Of a stretch of DNA of 64,000 bases, positions 23,193 to 34,107 are shown piece after piece. The notes under the pieces were generated by a model. It was not told the DNA's origin. It searched no databases and saw nothing but the letters and a program-made list of their open reading frames with translations. The DNA lies in the NCBI GenBank assembly GCA_904066235.2, contig CAJFCV020000003.1:6696001-6760000 (forward strand), in the 5' to 3' direction. The translations under genes were made by a program, and so were the position numbers. Within the stretch, counting starts at the first letter, position 1. Each line of letters starts with the position of its first letter. The stretch comes from Bursaphelenchus xylophilus (lineage: Eukaryota > Nematoda > Chromadorea > Rhabditida > Aphelenchoididae).

Positions 23193-26100
23193 ATATGGCC
23201 GCTTCGAGGATGCGGTCATATCCACCCGGAGGGCCTTGAAGCCGAGACAAGAAATCAGTGCCTTCTTGAAATGGCTCTGTTTTCTTCTGAATCTGATCAT
23301 CTTCTTGATTGGATTGGCCATCTTATCTTTGGGTATTTATTCATTTATCAAAGATCCCAGGTCAGTTGCCGGCCCTGAGGACATCCTTTTTAATGCGTCC
23401 ATCGTCCTCGGCATTCTCGGTATCATCATTGTCATCATTTCTTTATCTGGCCTTTTTGGGGCCCTCAGGGAGAATTGGACTTTTCTCAAAATCGTAAGTC
23501 AATTTAATTTAGCTATTGCAATCTATTTTTACCTTTGTAAATAATATTAAAATGCGGAGTTTCAATTACTTCGGAAATTGCGTAATTTTGAATGAATTTC
23601 TGTGCAAGAATATTCTCCTCGGTCCCTTGCTTTTAAGTTTTTCAAACTCAATTTACCCTTGCTTCTCAAATTATTGGACCGTGACATGAATTTTTTATGT
23701 CATCGTCTTGATTGTAGTCTGGCACTACATTTACAATACCAGTAACATCATTTTAGTCGGTCTGGACCGGGATTCTCTGGTTTGTGGTGTTTGTGATAGC
23801 TGTTCTGGGAACCTTCTTCATCTTTTATTCGGACAACAGCGACAATTTTTATATCAATACGATGCTCGATTATGCAGTAAAAAGATATCATCTGAACGGG
23901 AACATTGCCGATGCAATGGATTATTTGCAGGAAACGGTATCCGAAACACTCAAAAATGATTACAAATTCATTTATTTAGATGGAATGCTGTGGGATAAGG
24001 TCCTTGGCACAGGGATACCGAGACTGGCAGTTGAATGAGCAGTTCTACTGTAACGAAACAAATATATTCCCAGAAAGATGTGGGGTCCCTTTCAGTTGTT
24101 GCAAGAAGGCGATCCTAGCTGAGGGAACGGCAGGGAATCTGAATTCAGCATCAAGATCGTTGAATTGTTGGCAGAATGCCTTGAAAAGACGGCCTCATGA
24201 ATTGGAGGGGGATCTTTATGTAAGAGGATGTATGGTTCCCTTAAAGCAGGCCTTTGAAAAGAATGCCATCATCATTGCCAGTGTGGTCGCTCTTATCGTA
24301 ATCTTTGGGGTAAGTGTCAATTTAATAATTTCTCCAGATACAAATCTATATCCTTTATTCTTTGAGGATTTTACGAGGTTTGAATCAGTCATGAAAAACT
24401 AGAATTGAGTTTTACAACCCCGTGTTTTTAATATCTCTAAGAGGTGTTATTATATAGCCTTTGTCTGTTACGTGCCAGAATTTCATAGATCTGATATTTC
24501 GAAGACGCATTCAATCCTCCCAATATACATATAAGAGTGAAGACAGAAGATTTCGGAGGAAAATTTTGAAAATTTTTCGAATTCACTTTTTTTTCGATTT
24601 TGGAGTAAAAATTTTTTTTACTCCCAAAAATGCCAAAAAAAAAAGTAAACACGAAGTTTACTCCAAAATTTGGAAAAAACTTTGATTTTCGGGAGTAAAC
24701 TGGGAGTTTACTCGCCGGGCACGTCGTTTTTTTCTGCTAATTATGGTTTGTCCCACCACGACTAAATTTATCAGTGCCAAAAAGTTTTGGCGTTGTGCAA
24801 AAATCGGAAAATTCACTTTTTATTTTCCGCAGAAACTAAAATCGACCAGTGCTAATCGGAGAGCAAAGAAAACATTTCGAAAATTAGTGGTATAGGAACG
24901 TAAGTCGCTATTTTCACTTTTTGTTTGATTTTTAGGAATCCATTGAAATCGGATGTCTAGTATAATATAAAGTTGAATTTTCTCGAAAAGTAGCTCTGAA
25001 ACCTGGTCTGATTTTTTCTGCTCAACTTCGTCATATCTTCATGCAGCTCATGAGCTATCGAGAACCCCAAGATTGGGATCGAGGGTCAAGTTACCGGTCA
25101 ATCTTTTGTTATTATAGGTCAACTTTAGCGTGAAATTCTGAGCTCAAGAAACGATTTTACAATACAGATTTAGCGCAAGTGGCAGCCGCAACACGCCAAA
25201 TTTGCGTAAACACAATTATTTCGATATATCGATCAACCGTGTTGGCGTAAAACCGGTCGTGGTAAATCAAAGTTTGTGGCGTTTCGTTCCGATTTTTTCA
25301 CTCAATAATGGAGCCGTCAAGCTAAAAAATCACTTTTCAATTACGCGCCAACGATGTGCCGGGGCCGAGAAATCGAATGGCGGCGAGTAAATCTGGATTT
25401 TGCTCGCTTCCAATTATTTCCTCAGCTCCTGCAGTCAGCAATGTTTTTGACTGGGCGGCCTCAAAATCGACATCCCAGTCACCTGAGACGAAGAAACGGG
25501 GAGAAAAAACGAAGAGAGCGAGAGAAACGCGCGCTATTTCGTGCTCTCTCTGCTTCTCTGCGCCCTCTCTTCGTTTCCCGCTCTTTCGCTCTCTCTCTCC
25601 TTTTTTTGCGCTCTCTCGCTCTTTCTCTCGAAAAAGAGAGAGAGAGAGAGAGAGCGCGAAACGGAAAGAAGGCGCTGAGAGGCAGAGACAGCCCGAAATA
25701 GCGCGCGTTTCTCTCGTTCTCTTCGTTTTTTCTCCCTATTTCTTCGTCCTAGTCAACAGTTATTGACCCCTCACCCAGTCGAGAATCGCGGGATTCCTGA
25801 ATGGACCACAGTCAGGAAGTGTTGACTGTACGAAGAGTCAGGAACCCCGCGAAATTCGGCAAAATTTTTCGAAAGTTCGGCGCGACTTTTGCGCCCAGGG
25901 GTCAACTGTTCCCCGGGAGTAAACTCTGGATTTACTCGCCGGCACCTTCGGCGAGTAAATTCTGAATTTACTCCAAAAAAGGCGAAAAAAAAGTAAACTC
26001 GGAATTCACTCCAAAAATGGGAATTTTGAAAGCTATTTCGATTCCTACTCGCCGACCCATAAAATTTCTCGATTTTTACTCTCTTTTTCAAAAAAAACGT

Positions 26101-26763
26101 GAATTCGAAAAATTTTCAAAATTTTCCTCCGAAATCTTCTGTCTTCACTCTTATATCTCCAGAAATTTATATTTAAACGTTTGAGAAAACATTATGAACG
26201 TCAAGAGATCTGGAGGTTTGTTTTTTGCATCATCTGCTTGCTGGATTTCTTAATCCCCCCACCCAATAAACTGCGGATTTCCGGGTCTATTAGGTCATCA
26301 AATTTAGCCTTAAGAGGATTTGGAACGCAACGCAATCTACTTCTTTCAACACGACTTTTCTTTTCAGTGTCTCTATGTGTTCATGGAATACGTTCTGGCG
26401 CGACAAATCGAATACCAACATTATTTATTGGATCGGGAGGCGCGGAGAGCACAAAGAAGAGCACGAAGGGAAGCTCGGGAACGCGAACGTCGTGCGAAGG
26501 AACAAAAAGGAGCAGCTCAAGGAGAAACGGAAGAGGCCGAGGTGGAAGATAAGAAGGCCAAGAGAAGGAAAGAGAGCAAGGAAACCGCCAGAAAGCCGTC
26601 TCAAGCCTCCCAGAAATCTCCACATACTTTCGGACAGCAAAAGATCAAAGATCGGGGTGCTCAGATCCGCAAGAAATCCAAGCCCTCAGGCCCTGCAGTT
26701 GCTCCTCGGGTCGCGGAATGGGTACGGGAACAGTCAGATTATATGCACAAGATGAAGAAGTGA
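23179..26763 (+). CDS. Tetraspanin, TspanC8-like, with long basic C-terminal tail
   Basis: Four exons (23179-23493, 23757-23936, 23980-24309, 26368-26763), all phase 0, give 406 aa. Four transmembrane helices are visible, the last (AIIIASVVALIVIFG plus CLYVFMEYV) being created by the final splice. The large extracellular loop carries CCG, FYC, ERC, the GVPFSCC motif, LNC and RGC: eight cysteines, as in TspanC8 proteins (worm TSP-12/TSP-14 class), which escort ADAM10/SUP-17 and so affect Notch and BMP signalling. The cytoplasmic tail (~120 aa) starts with a dense Arg/Glu helix (REARRAQRRARREARERE) and stays Lys/Ser-rich, much longer than in typical family members. AATAAA is at 27087-27092. Intron 3 is 2058 nt and contains a repeat element and a large hairpin. 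Confidence 0.87.
24338..24394 (+). other. Possible alternative terminal exon of the tetraspanin gene
   Basis: After the third exon's donor (GGG/GTAAGTG), a TTTCTCCAG acceptor only 28 nt downstream opens an in-phase 18-residue ending (IQIYILYSLRILRGLNQS, stop 24392-24394). It would complete a fourth membrane helix with a short tail. The implied intron is at or below the usual minimum and no AATAAA follows closely, so it may be chance. Confidence 0.3.
24529..26156. mobile_element. Inverted-repeat DNA element in tetraspanin intron 3
   Basis: A 58-bp perfect inverted repeat (24529-24586 and 26099-26156, beginning ATATAAGAGTGAAGACAGAA) bounds 1.63 kb. Inside each end, related GAGTAAAC/GTTTACTC motifs recur (24600-24720 and 25915-26060). 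No transposase frame could be recognised. I could not define a target duplication. The perfect match of the two ends suggests a fairly recent non-autonomous element. Confidence 0.7.
25487..25748. repeat. Near-perfect 262-bp palindrome (hairpin), GA/CT-rich
   Basis: The left arm (from GACGAAGAAACGGGGAGAAA) and the right arm (to CTATTTCTTCGTC) are complementary over roughly 115-125 bases with few mismatches, including the core GAGAAACGCGCGCTATTTCG. The centre near 25618 is a run of CTCTCT/GAGAGA. Both strands carry Arg/Ser-rich open frames that are by-products of the repeat. It lies in the middle of the inverted-repeat element. Confidence 0.85.
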
Positions 26764-27489
26764 GACATTACAACATCATCTTCCCTCCAACTATGTACAT
26801 ATCCCACGCATAGATCTTAGACATGATATCTGATGTATGTGAGAACCGACCGAGGTTTCCGTCGACTCTCTGGCCATTCCAGAAAACCCCACTTAATGTG
26901 CGCAATTGTGCATTTTGTGTAAGGTTGTCTCTTTCCGGTGCTTAAGTATGATGATCTTCCCTCATCCTTGCCCCATTAACGAAGCTTTTGCATTTTAAAG
27001 TTGCCTTAGGGGATCAGGTGCCATCTCACTCTCTCTCATTGTTAACTGTTATGTCAAACGAGTATATCCAATGTCTTTCTTGATTTAATAAAGGAAGGAG
27101 ATTCATTTAATGGGGGATGTTTTGTGATGATTATAAATAGTCTGTATTGCAGTCTAGCACCACATCAATGACCATCGGTCCATCTGAGACCGAATTAGAT
27201 TAGTATGGAAGCATCTTGTATGTTTTGTAATTACGTACGGTTTCGTACAGCCAAAGCCCTAAAAGACTATCGGGCATTGTAAGTAGTTCCTCCTAACGCC
27301 AGATTTGTCATCACCTCTTATCTAATTTAATTTGTTTAATGGACAACTTCCAAAAAAGTCGTGAAGATTACCAAATCGGGGGATTTGAGGGCCTGGGCCA
27401 GAAAGCGGTTTATGTCGTTGTAAATGTAAAACCACGCCTTCGAGAGTGTTTGATGAAATTATCATTGGAATCGCTGTTGACAGCTGGAC
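26764..27489. other. Tetraspanin 3' UTR and nematocin upstream region
   Basis: The tetraspanin poly(A) signal AATAAA is at 27087-27092, giving a 3' UTR of ~330 nt. The remaining ~400 bp should hold the promoter of the nematocin gene. No other coding sequence seen. Confidence 0.5.
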
Positions 27490-28182
27490 ATGGGTGATAG
27501 GACACGAACGCTGGCCTTAATTATCTGCCTTCTGACGATGCACTGTGATGGTTGCTTCTTGAACTCGTGTCCCTATCGGAGGATCGGACGAAGTAATCAG
27601 CCAGCCAACGCCGTTATCCCCTCAGGGCCTTCAGTCGACATCACCGTCGAGACTTGCGGGATCTGTGGTAAGGGCTACAGTAATATTTTTTTACATTTTT
27701 CTGGTAATCCTTTAGGATTAACAAGAAAAATGCAAAAGTCTGAAGATCCCTTTTTGTGTCATCTGTGATTTTACTTTATCTAAAGACATCATCAGTTATC
27801 ATTTTGTTGGGTTTCAGGCCCAAAGAATAATGGAATTTGTGTGAACGAGCGAGTTTGTTGTACAGTAGAAGAATGCAAAGAGGACACTGGTTGTCAGAAT
27901 GTTCACGCTTGCCCTCTGCCCCTCTGTATAATCGACAACGGGCCAGGTTTCTGTGCCACCAACACCCTTTGTTGTGCTGATAGTAAGTCCTGTTTCACCC
28001 TCCGAAAGAGTGACATAAAGTATATAGATGACAATGGGGATGTTTTTTCTTATTAATGGGGCATTCAGAATGCCTGTGTGGACGAAGGCATTGGATTAGG
28101 AGGTAATCCATTGGTAATTTCAGAGTTCTGCCAACGGAATTTGCAATGTATGGTGGTGGCGTCAAAGCAGCTGAACCTCTGA
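27490..28182 (+). CDS. ntc-1: Nematocin precursor (oxytocin/vasopressin-like peptide plus neurophysin)
   Basis: Three exons (27490-27667, 27818-27982, 28124-28182) give 133 aa. A 21-residue signal peptide ends directly before the hormone CFLNSCPYRRI, which is followed by GR (amidation and cleavage). A linker leads into a neurophysin domain with exactly 14 cysteines, from ETCGICGPKNNGICVNERVC through NTLCCADKFCQRNLQC, matching the conserved neurophysin number and the CC-x4-C-x5-C ending. Neurophysin carries the peptide through the secretory granule. The third exon was chosen because it is the only acceptor I found (TAATTTCAG) that keeps phase and restores the two final cysteines. In C. elegans the peptide is expressed in a few neurons and acts in gustatory learning and male mating. 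Confidence 0.93.
27553..27591 (+). other. Mature nematocin-like peptide CFLNSCPYRRI with Gly-Arg processing site
   Basis: Codons 27553-27585 encode the 11-mer, with the Cys1-Cys6 ring. Codons 27586-27591 encode Gly-Arg, so the predicted product is C-terminally amidated. C. elegans nematocin ends in Tyr; here the last residue is Ile. Confidence 0.85.
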
Positions 28183-30634
28183 ATTTTTTTGGGCAACCCT
28201 TGTGGTGGCCTTGCGTGAACAAACGTCTTGGCTGACCTTCTCCAAGATCTCACGCATATTTCATTTTTTCTTCTAACAATAAGTCAGAATTTGTGTCCAA
28301 ACGATTACTCAGTAAACTTTATTTTCCATTTGATATTGCCTTTCCCGCATCGCCGCAGGAGATCAAACATTTGACGGTCGAAAACTTGTCAATTCTGTAA
28401 TAAAAAAGAGCTGTTGTTGTGAACGGACGAGTTTACTATTGAATTTGGGATCATGTTGTCGGAGAGTTTTATTCAGCTTTTAAATTCCCCGGAGCCGGGA
28501 GCACTTTTTGTTTTGGATTGGTTTGTGCAAATATTATATTAATTCTCCGGCCCCAATTGTTATTCGAATGCTATTTTTGTCGAGCTTTAAAACTTTTAAA
28601 TTTCTTGGTCAACAATAATATTGGACTAGACCCATCGAGGTGTGCAAATATCCCCCTTTCTTATTGAAACATATTTCCTGAACTGGGCTTTCAGCGAATG
28701 CCGGAGGCAAAGTCACTTTCTAATGTGTTCGTCTATCTTGGCACTGTTTGCAGGGGAAATTATAGACGCTGACAAGGGATAATGGGTGGTCGGAATAGCC
28801 ATTAGAGGGAACTGGAGGGCCCAGCTAATGTCAGGGGGCACATTATTAATGATATTTTAAGTGGAGACGTCGTGGTGGTGGCTGGCAAAGGTGTAAATCA
28901 GTTTTTCTCGCTCCAATTCCGTGCACGGACCTGACTCCAAAGAGTTTTCCTTCTCGGAACCAACATAAACATTCACTGGAATGTAAATACGTAAGAATAT
29001 AGGCATCCTATTCCCGGCCATAAATTAGAAAATGCAATTATTTTTTAAATTCTCTCACATTACTTCAATTATTCACAAAATGCCGTTTCTTTAGTGGTCA
29101 AAATCCATCTGACGTTTGATGTAATTAAGCGCTGAAGCAGTGATTATCAGCATCCAGCCTGACGTGACAGGTAATTGGCCCAGAATTGACGTCAATTGCC
29201 GGTTAATTTCTTTGGCATTGTGTGGAAGAGACCCTTTTGTTAATTATCGGGTTTCGACTAGTTTAAACTTAACGTCCACGTCCGTTTTGGGGCCTCGTTG
29301 ACGTTGAAGGGGGCAAGGTAGCTCAGTTTTCCCACTTTAATGGCCGTAAAAGTGCCTTTTTCATGTTTCCTACTCCTTTGCTGTATTACATTGGTGTGAT
29401 AATGATGTAGGAGGTTAAAGGAATCCGAGATGTCTGGTCTAAACCCGCTGTAACTGAGCGACGATTGAACACACGGCCAGAGTTAACTTAATTTATATTA
29501 GCCCTGCATTCCCATTTACTATTGCGAGTTTGTTATGACTTTGGGCCTTATATCACTTTGTAAAATTGTTGGTCATCAACGCCCTTTCCAGGTCGAAGGA
29601 TAGGAAGGAAAGGGGGACGAATGTGAAAAACGCTTGACCAGGTACTTTTCAGCCATTTAATTCCGGTCGGAGATTACTTCTAGGCCCGTATTTAATGCTT
29701 ATTTAGAATGCTTACAATTTTAGGTTCCCATAAATAAAAAATTATGGCCTCATTTGCGGATAACAGTCGTAGTAAAATTTGGACTGCGGAAGTTTGTTTT
29801 CACTGAATAGTCAGATTAGTCAAAGACAGACCCTAGATCTGACAGGAAGGGGTTTGCCATAAACAGTCCCATTCTTCCTTCGATTGAGACAATTTCCTCT
29901 CCATTATTAATAATATCATCGTTTTCTAACTTTACTTTGCTTAGTACGTATTATAATTTGTGTTCCTATTTGAGATGACGCTTCTGTTTATTCAAATTGC
30001 GGGTTTAAATTAAGGATCGGGCCGAAAAAAAGGGTCAAGGTGGTGGAAAGGAGACCGTCTCAGCAAATTCTAGTTCAAGAATGCGCAACGGAATCTCGTC
30101 AGGCTAATGGAATTCCAAATTGGACAATGCGCGCTGTCACATATTTTAGATTAGCTTTGCCCTTTGTTCTTGGGCCCTGAGGGCGATTATGAACCGCGGG
30201 GTGCGGCAAGGAGGTCCTTTGAGGAAGAACTTTTATTTTTGATTTCTTGACTCTCTCCAATTGTTGTAAATGGCCAGGAAATGACAATGAGGATGACAAT
30301 GACACCTCCTCTTGTTGCCCTTTCTTAATTCCTTTGTTAGGCGACTCCAGGCGGTTAACAAAGCCGACTTTTCTGCACTTTGCAGGCAACGGATCTGATG
30401 ATAATTATACATTGTACTCGATTGTGGACTCATTTCGATTTGTTTGTCCCGTTACTTTTATTGCCAAGACCCACAAACTCTCGGCGCGGACAGCTGGCAC
30501 ATTAACCGAGGTCCCAGCAGTCCTAAAAGGCGGAATATCCAGCTCTTATTCGTTTAATGGCGCGCATAACTCTTACATATTAACCGCTTTATTTAACCCC
30601 CGTTCTCAGAGTTCGCATGACAGCCAGATAAAAG
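28183..30634. other. Large intergenic region, no gene seen
   Basis: 2.45 kb between the nematocin stop and the GPCR start. I find no AATAAA just after the nematocin stop; ATTAAT/AATATT variants lie near 28520-28620. Open frames around 30099-30702 on both strands lack family resemblance and splice context. The promoter of the GPCR gene is expected at the right end. Confidence 0.45.
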
Positions 30635-33600
30635 ATGGACTACCTCATGGACGTGCTCTTCGGCGAGCACTCGTCCGCCCTGGACGTGGTGAGTTTCTAT
30701 AACTTGTCTCTTTGGGGCCTGAAATTTAAATGACCCATTCTCGGGCAGAGTAAGCGGAAGAGAGGGAGAGGACTAGCCGATCAGTGCTCCTTGATTACAG
30801 TACTCTATTATTCCGCACTTTTTCGCATCAACAGAGGCGCTCCTCACTTTACCTGAGAGTGTTTTTCCATTCTCCTTTCTGTTTGAAGCGCTTCTTTACA
30901 CCAAAATGCCTAGTCCAAACTCCAGGCGGCATTATTTTGAAGCTACATGATGTTTGTAGTGCTGAGCGGAATACAGTTCCTGTTGTAGACAGCTCTTACT
31001 TCCATTTCCGAATTCAATTTCCCTCCAGTTTAAGTCCTCAAGTTTCGAGTCGTGACTTCTCTGAGAAAAAATTTATTCAAAGAAACGGCAAGCTCGACTA
31101 TAACGTATAAAACTTTGTGGCAGGGGTTTTTATGGCAAAATGAGGTCAATTTGATGCAGGGCTTGCTTTGGGACAGCTCTGGATGTAAATAACAATAAGG
31201 GCCGTTCTCCGAGAGGGGGGAAGATGGCCTAGCCCCGGGACTTATGACAAAGTACACTCAAGGAATACCTAAACGAGCTCCAAAATAAAACTTTCTCACT
31301 TGCCCCCCTTCCCAATGCAACACCTAGAAACCAGAGTTCAGCGCCCGGAGACTTGCATCTGGGCAACCGAGATGATCTCCGCCGGGTCTCGAATAACTCG
31401 CGTACCTAATTACGGACACATTATTCATGCTGATAAAGATCGGGCGGTTTTGTTAACGTCATGGGGACATAATCCTATTATATTCCGAGCTCTTCTCCCC
31501 CCTCGCCCAAACTTTACTCATGTCACTTATGCAAGTTCTGGCGATGCGAAAATATTTTCGGGAAATTTCCTTTTTCTATTCTAGACTTTAACTTACACCT
31601 GGCCTACCAAATTTACGAAATCCTTTTTTTGTCTTGGAATTTCTAAATGTGGGTTTGGCGTGATACGAAGATACCAACAACGGACAAGTTCAAGTCGCCG
31701 ATTTTTTAATTTTAAAGTGTTAAATGACAAGCTGAGGTGACGGGTGGGTCCGGGGAGAGACTTCTCACTTCTCCAACGTCCTTAAAATTAGTTTTGGCTT
31801 CCTTTAAAGTTCTTCCAGGGGGGTCTGGCTTCTAGCTTCGTCACTTATACTCGCATGTTTCAGGTGATGTTTATGAGCATCGACGACATCGATCGTCGAT
31901 GTCCCCGGGGCATAAACGCCAGTTTGGTCAGTGACACCTCCTGGCAATTGGCACCGTTTGATGACGCATGCTTAAATGTGAGTGTAAAGTTTCTTGTTCT
32001 TAAATTTTTCTCTTTTTGAACATGCTACTTTGGACTCTTATGTAATTTACATCTTTTCAAGCGTAGAATAACATACTTGATGCATGGTTTTAGTCATCCG
32101 AACGCCGGACTGGTTGAACTCTGTTGTTTCAGACCTTTTTCCAACGAATGAATGCCCATCTCAGGAAGTACAATGAATGGGAAGAGATGTTGTACACCTT
32201 CCTTTATTTCCTCATTTCCTTCTTCGCTCTTGTAGGGAATGGCGTAGTTATTTTGGCCGTAATACGAAAGAAGGAAATGCGGACCAATCGGAATGTATTA
32301 ATAGTCAATCTGGCCCTCTCCAACTTGATGCTGGCTCTCACCACGATCCCTTTTCTATGGCTGCCTTCCATTGACTTCGAGTTCCCATATTCTAAATTCT
32401 TTTGTAAATTTGCGAATGCCCTCCCAGGAAGTAACATATATTGCTCAACACTCACAATCTCAGTGATGGCTATTGACAGGTAAAGAAAAAATAAAACTAC
32501 ACTCCCGGGAGGAACATTAACGTTTTGAGGGCATAGATAATACAGCTTAATTGCGTCCATCAACAAACACATTCCAGGTATTACTCAGTGAAACAGATGA
32601 ATGTCGGTACGGTAAATCAGACATGTGTGAAGGGAATCATATTGTCTGTGATGATCTGGGTCTTCTCTTTCCTCCTTAGCTTCCCGCTTCTTATTTATTA
32701 TGACACAACCATGCTGTATGTCTTCAAAGATGTAATGGTATACGATTCGGAGAGGAACACCACCCAATTGCGGAGTTATGGATGGAGACAATGCCGCTTA
32801 TCTCCTGGGGGATCTGCAGCTGATGATGATCTCAACTCTATAGATGCTGATGCTCAAGCCAGGATGATTCAGGTACAGTATGCTTTCTGCTTTTTCTAAT
32901 TGTAAATAATGAAGTGTGCATTTTTATGACGTTTTCATTTTCAGCTGGTAATGTCGCTCATGCAAGTGCTATTCCTCTATGTTGTACCTCTCGTTGTTTT
33001 ATCCATTTTTAACGTCAAATTAACCAGATTTCTAAAGACAAATGCCAAACATATGAACAGGAATAGAAATGGGACCCTCAGACGGGAATCGGTCATGATT
33101 CAATGTAACAAGAGCAACACTTACGCAGTAAAAGAGTCGCCCAAGAAAACGAGGAATGCCTTATCTCTGGAGACCGAGATCTCGACCTCCACTCCCCCAA
33201 CACCTCGAGTTGAATCGGCCACGCCAGCTGAGAGGGCTTCGGATCGGCGTCGGAATAGAACCACTATGTTATTAATAGCCATGGCCGGCTCGTATGCGGT
33301 TCTTTGGTTCCCATTTACTCTCGTCTCAATGCTCATCGACATGGATATCTTGTACCTCGAGAATGGTGCCGCGATCATCGAACGGATTGACCAATCATGC
33401 AAGTTGATCTCGATTCTCTCCATCGGAGTGAATCCTTTTCTCTACGGGTTTCTGAACACCAACTTCCGACACGAGTTTACGGACATTTTCAACTCTTTGA
33501 TTCGTTGTTCGGCTAGCCAACGGCCTCAACGAAGCCGAGGGAACGTGTATGCGGCTATCCAGTAAGTGGAACCGGGCATTAATTTATCTTTTTGTTCATT

Positions 33601-34062
33601 CAGGCCGAACATGGGCCATAGATCGGCCTCGTTCTTCGAGAGTCTCCAAAGTGCCTGCGGGTCGATGTTCTCACTGAAAGGCCGGCCAAGTCTGGAACAG
33701 CCTAGCCTGAGGTGAGATTACTGTACGTTTTGTTTTCCGTTTCGGAGTTCTGTGATTTTTTTTGATGTAGCCCGGTCTTATGGCTTTTTGCGGGTTTATG
33801 AATTGTTTTATTACCTTCCTAACCCTTTTTCAAATACTATCCATTTTTATTATCGTCTTAATCTGTGGCCATTCATTTATTTTTGTTAAAAAAATTGCAA
33901 ATATCTTTTGGTTAGATAACATTTTAATTGTATCCTTGCAGATCACCTGAATGCTCGAAAAGTATGAGTTCGGAAGGATGTGTTCTCCACGTTTTCGCCA
34001 CAGGAGAGGCCCTCCGGCAAGAACATGAGCAGCAATTACTCTCAGTCCGGCCAAACAATTAA
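30635..34062 (+). CDS. Rhodopsin-family neuropeptide receptor (NPY/NPF-receptor-like GPCR)
   Basis: Seven exons: 30635-30688, 31864-31977, 32133-32479, 32578-32872, 32945-33561, 33604-33711 and 33942-34062. They join in frame to 551 aa. A ~80-residue extracellular N-terminus precedes TM1 with its GNGVVIL motif and TM2 with [22 protein letters not shown] ends TM3; the DRY codons are split by intron 3. TM5 carries [12 protein letters not shown], a long basic loop 3 follows, TM6 has WFPF, and TM7 carries NPFLYGFLN, the NPxxY equivalent. All activation motifs are present, so it should be a functional G-protein-coupled receptor for a neuropeptide. The exact ligand class cannot be set from sequence alone. 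The 1.2 kb first intron separates an 18-residue first exon. AATAAA is at 34084-34089. It is convergent with the next gene, with 45 bp between stop codons. Confidence 0.87.
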
Positions 34063-34107
34063 ATTATATGAAACAGACTTTTAAATAAATAAACAGACTT
34101 TTATTAC

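Noticed and set aside
25354..25766. Two overlapping Arg/Ser-rich plus-strand ORFs of 115 and 136 codons
   Set aside because: They fall entirely on the 262-bp palindrome and its flanks; low-complexity open frames are a by-product of the (GA)n/(CT)n hairpin.
26181..26552. 123-codon plus-strand ORF with a hydrophobic start
   Set aside because: It overlaps the tetraspanin last exon in another frame and has no splice partner; the 26368-26763 frame is the one that keeps phase.
30099..30702. Overlapping open frames on both strands upstream of the GPCR
   Set aside because: No family features, no acceptors and both strands equally open; treated as chance.
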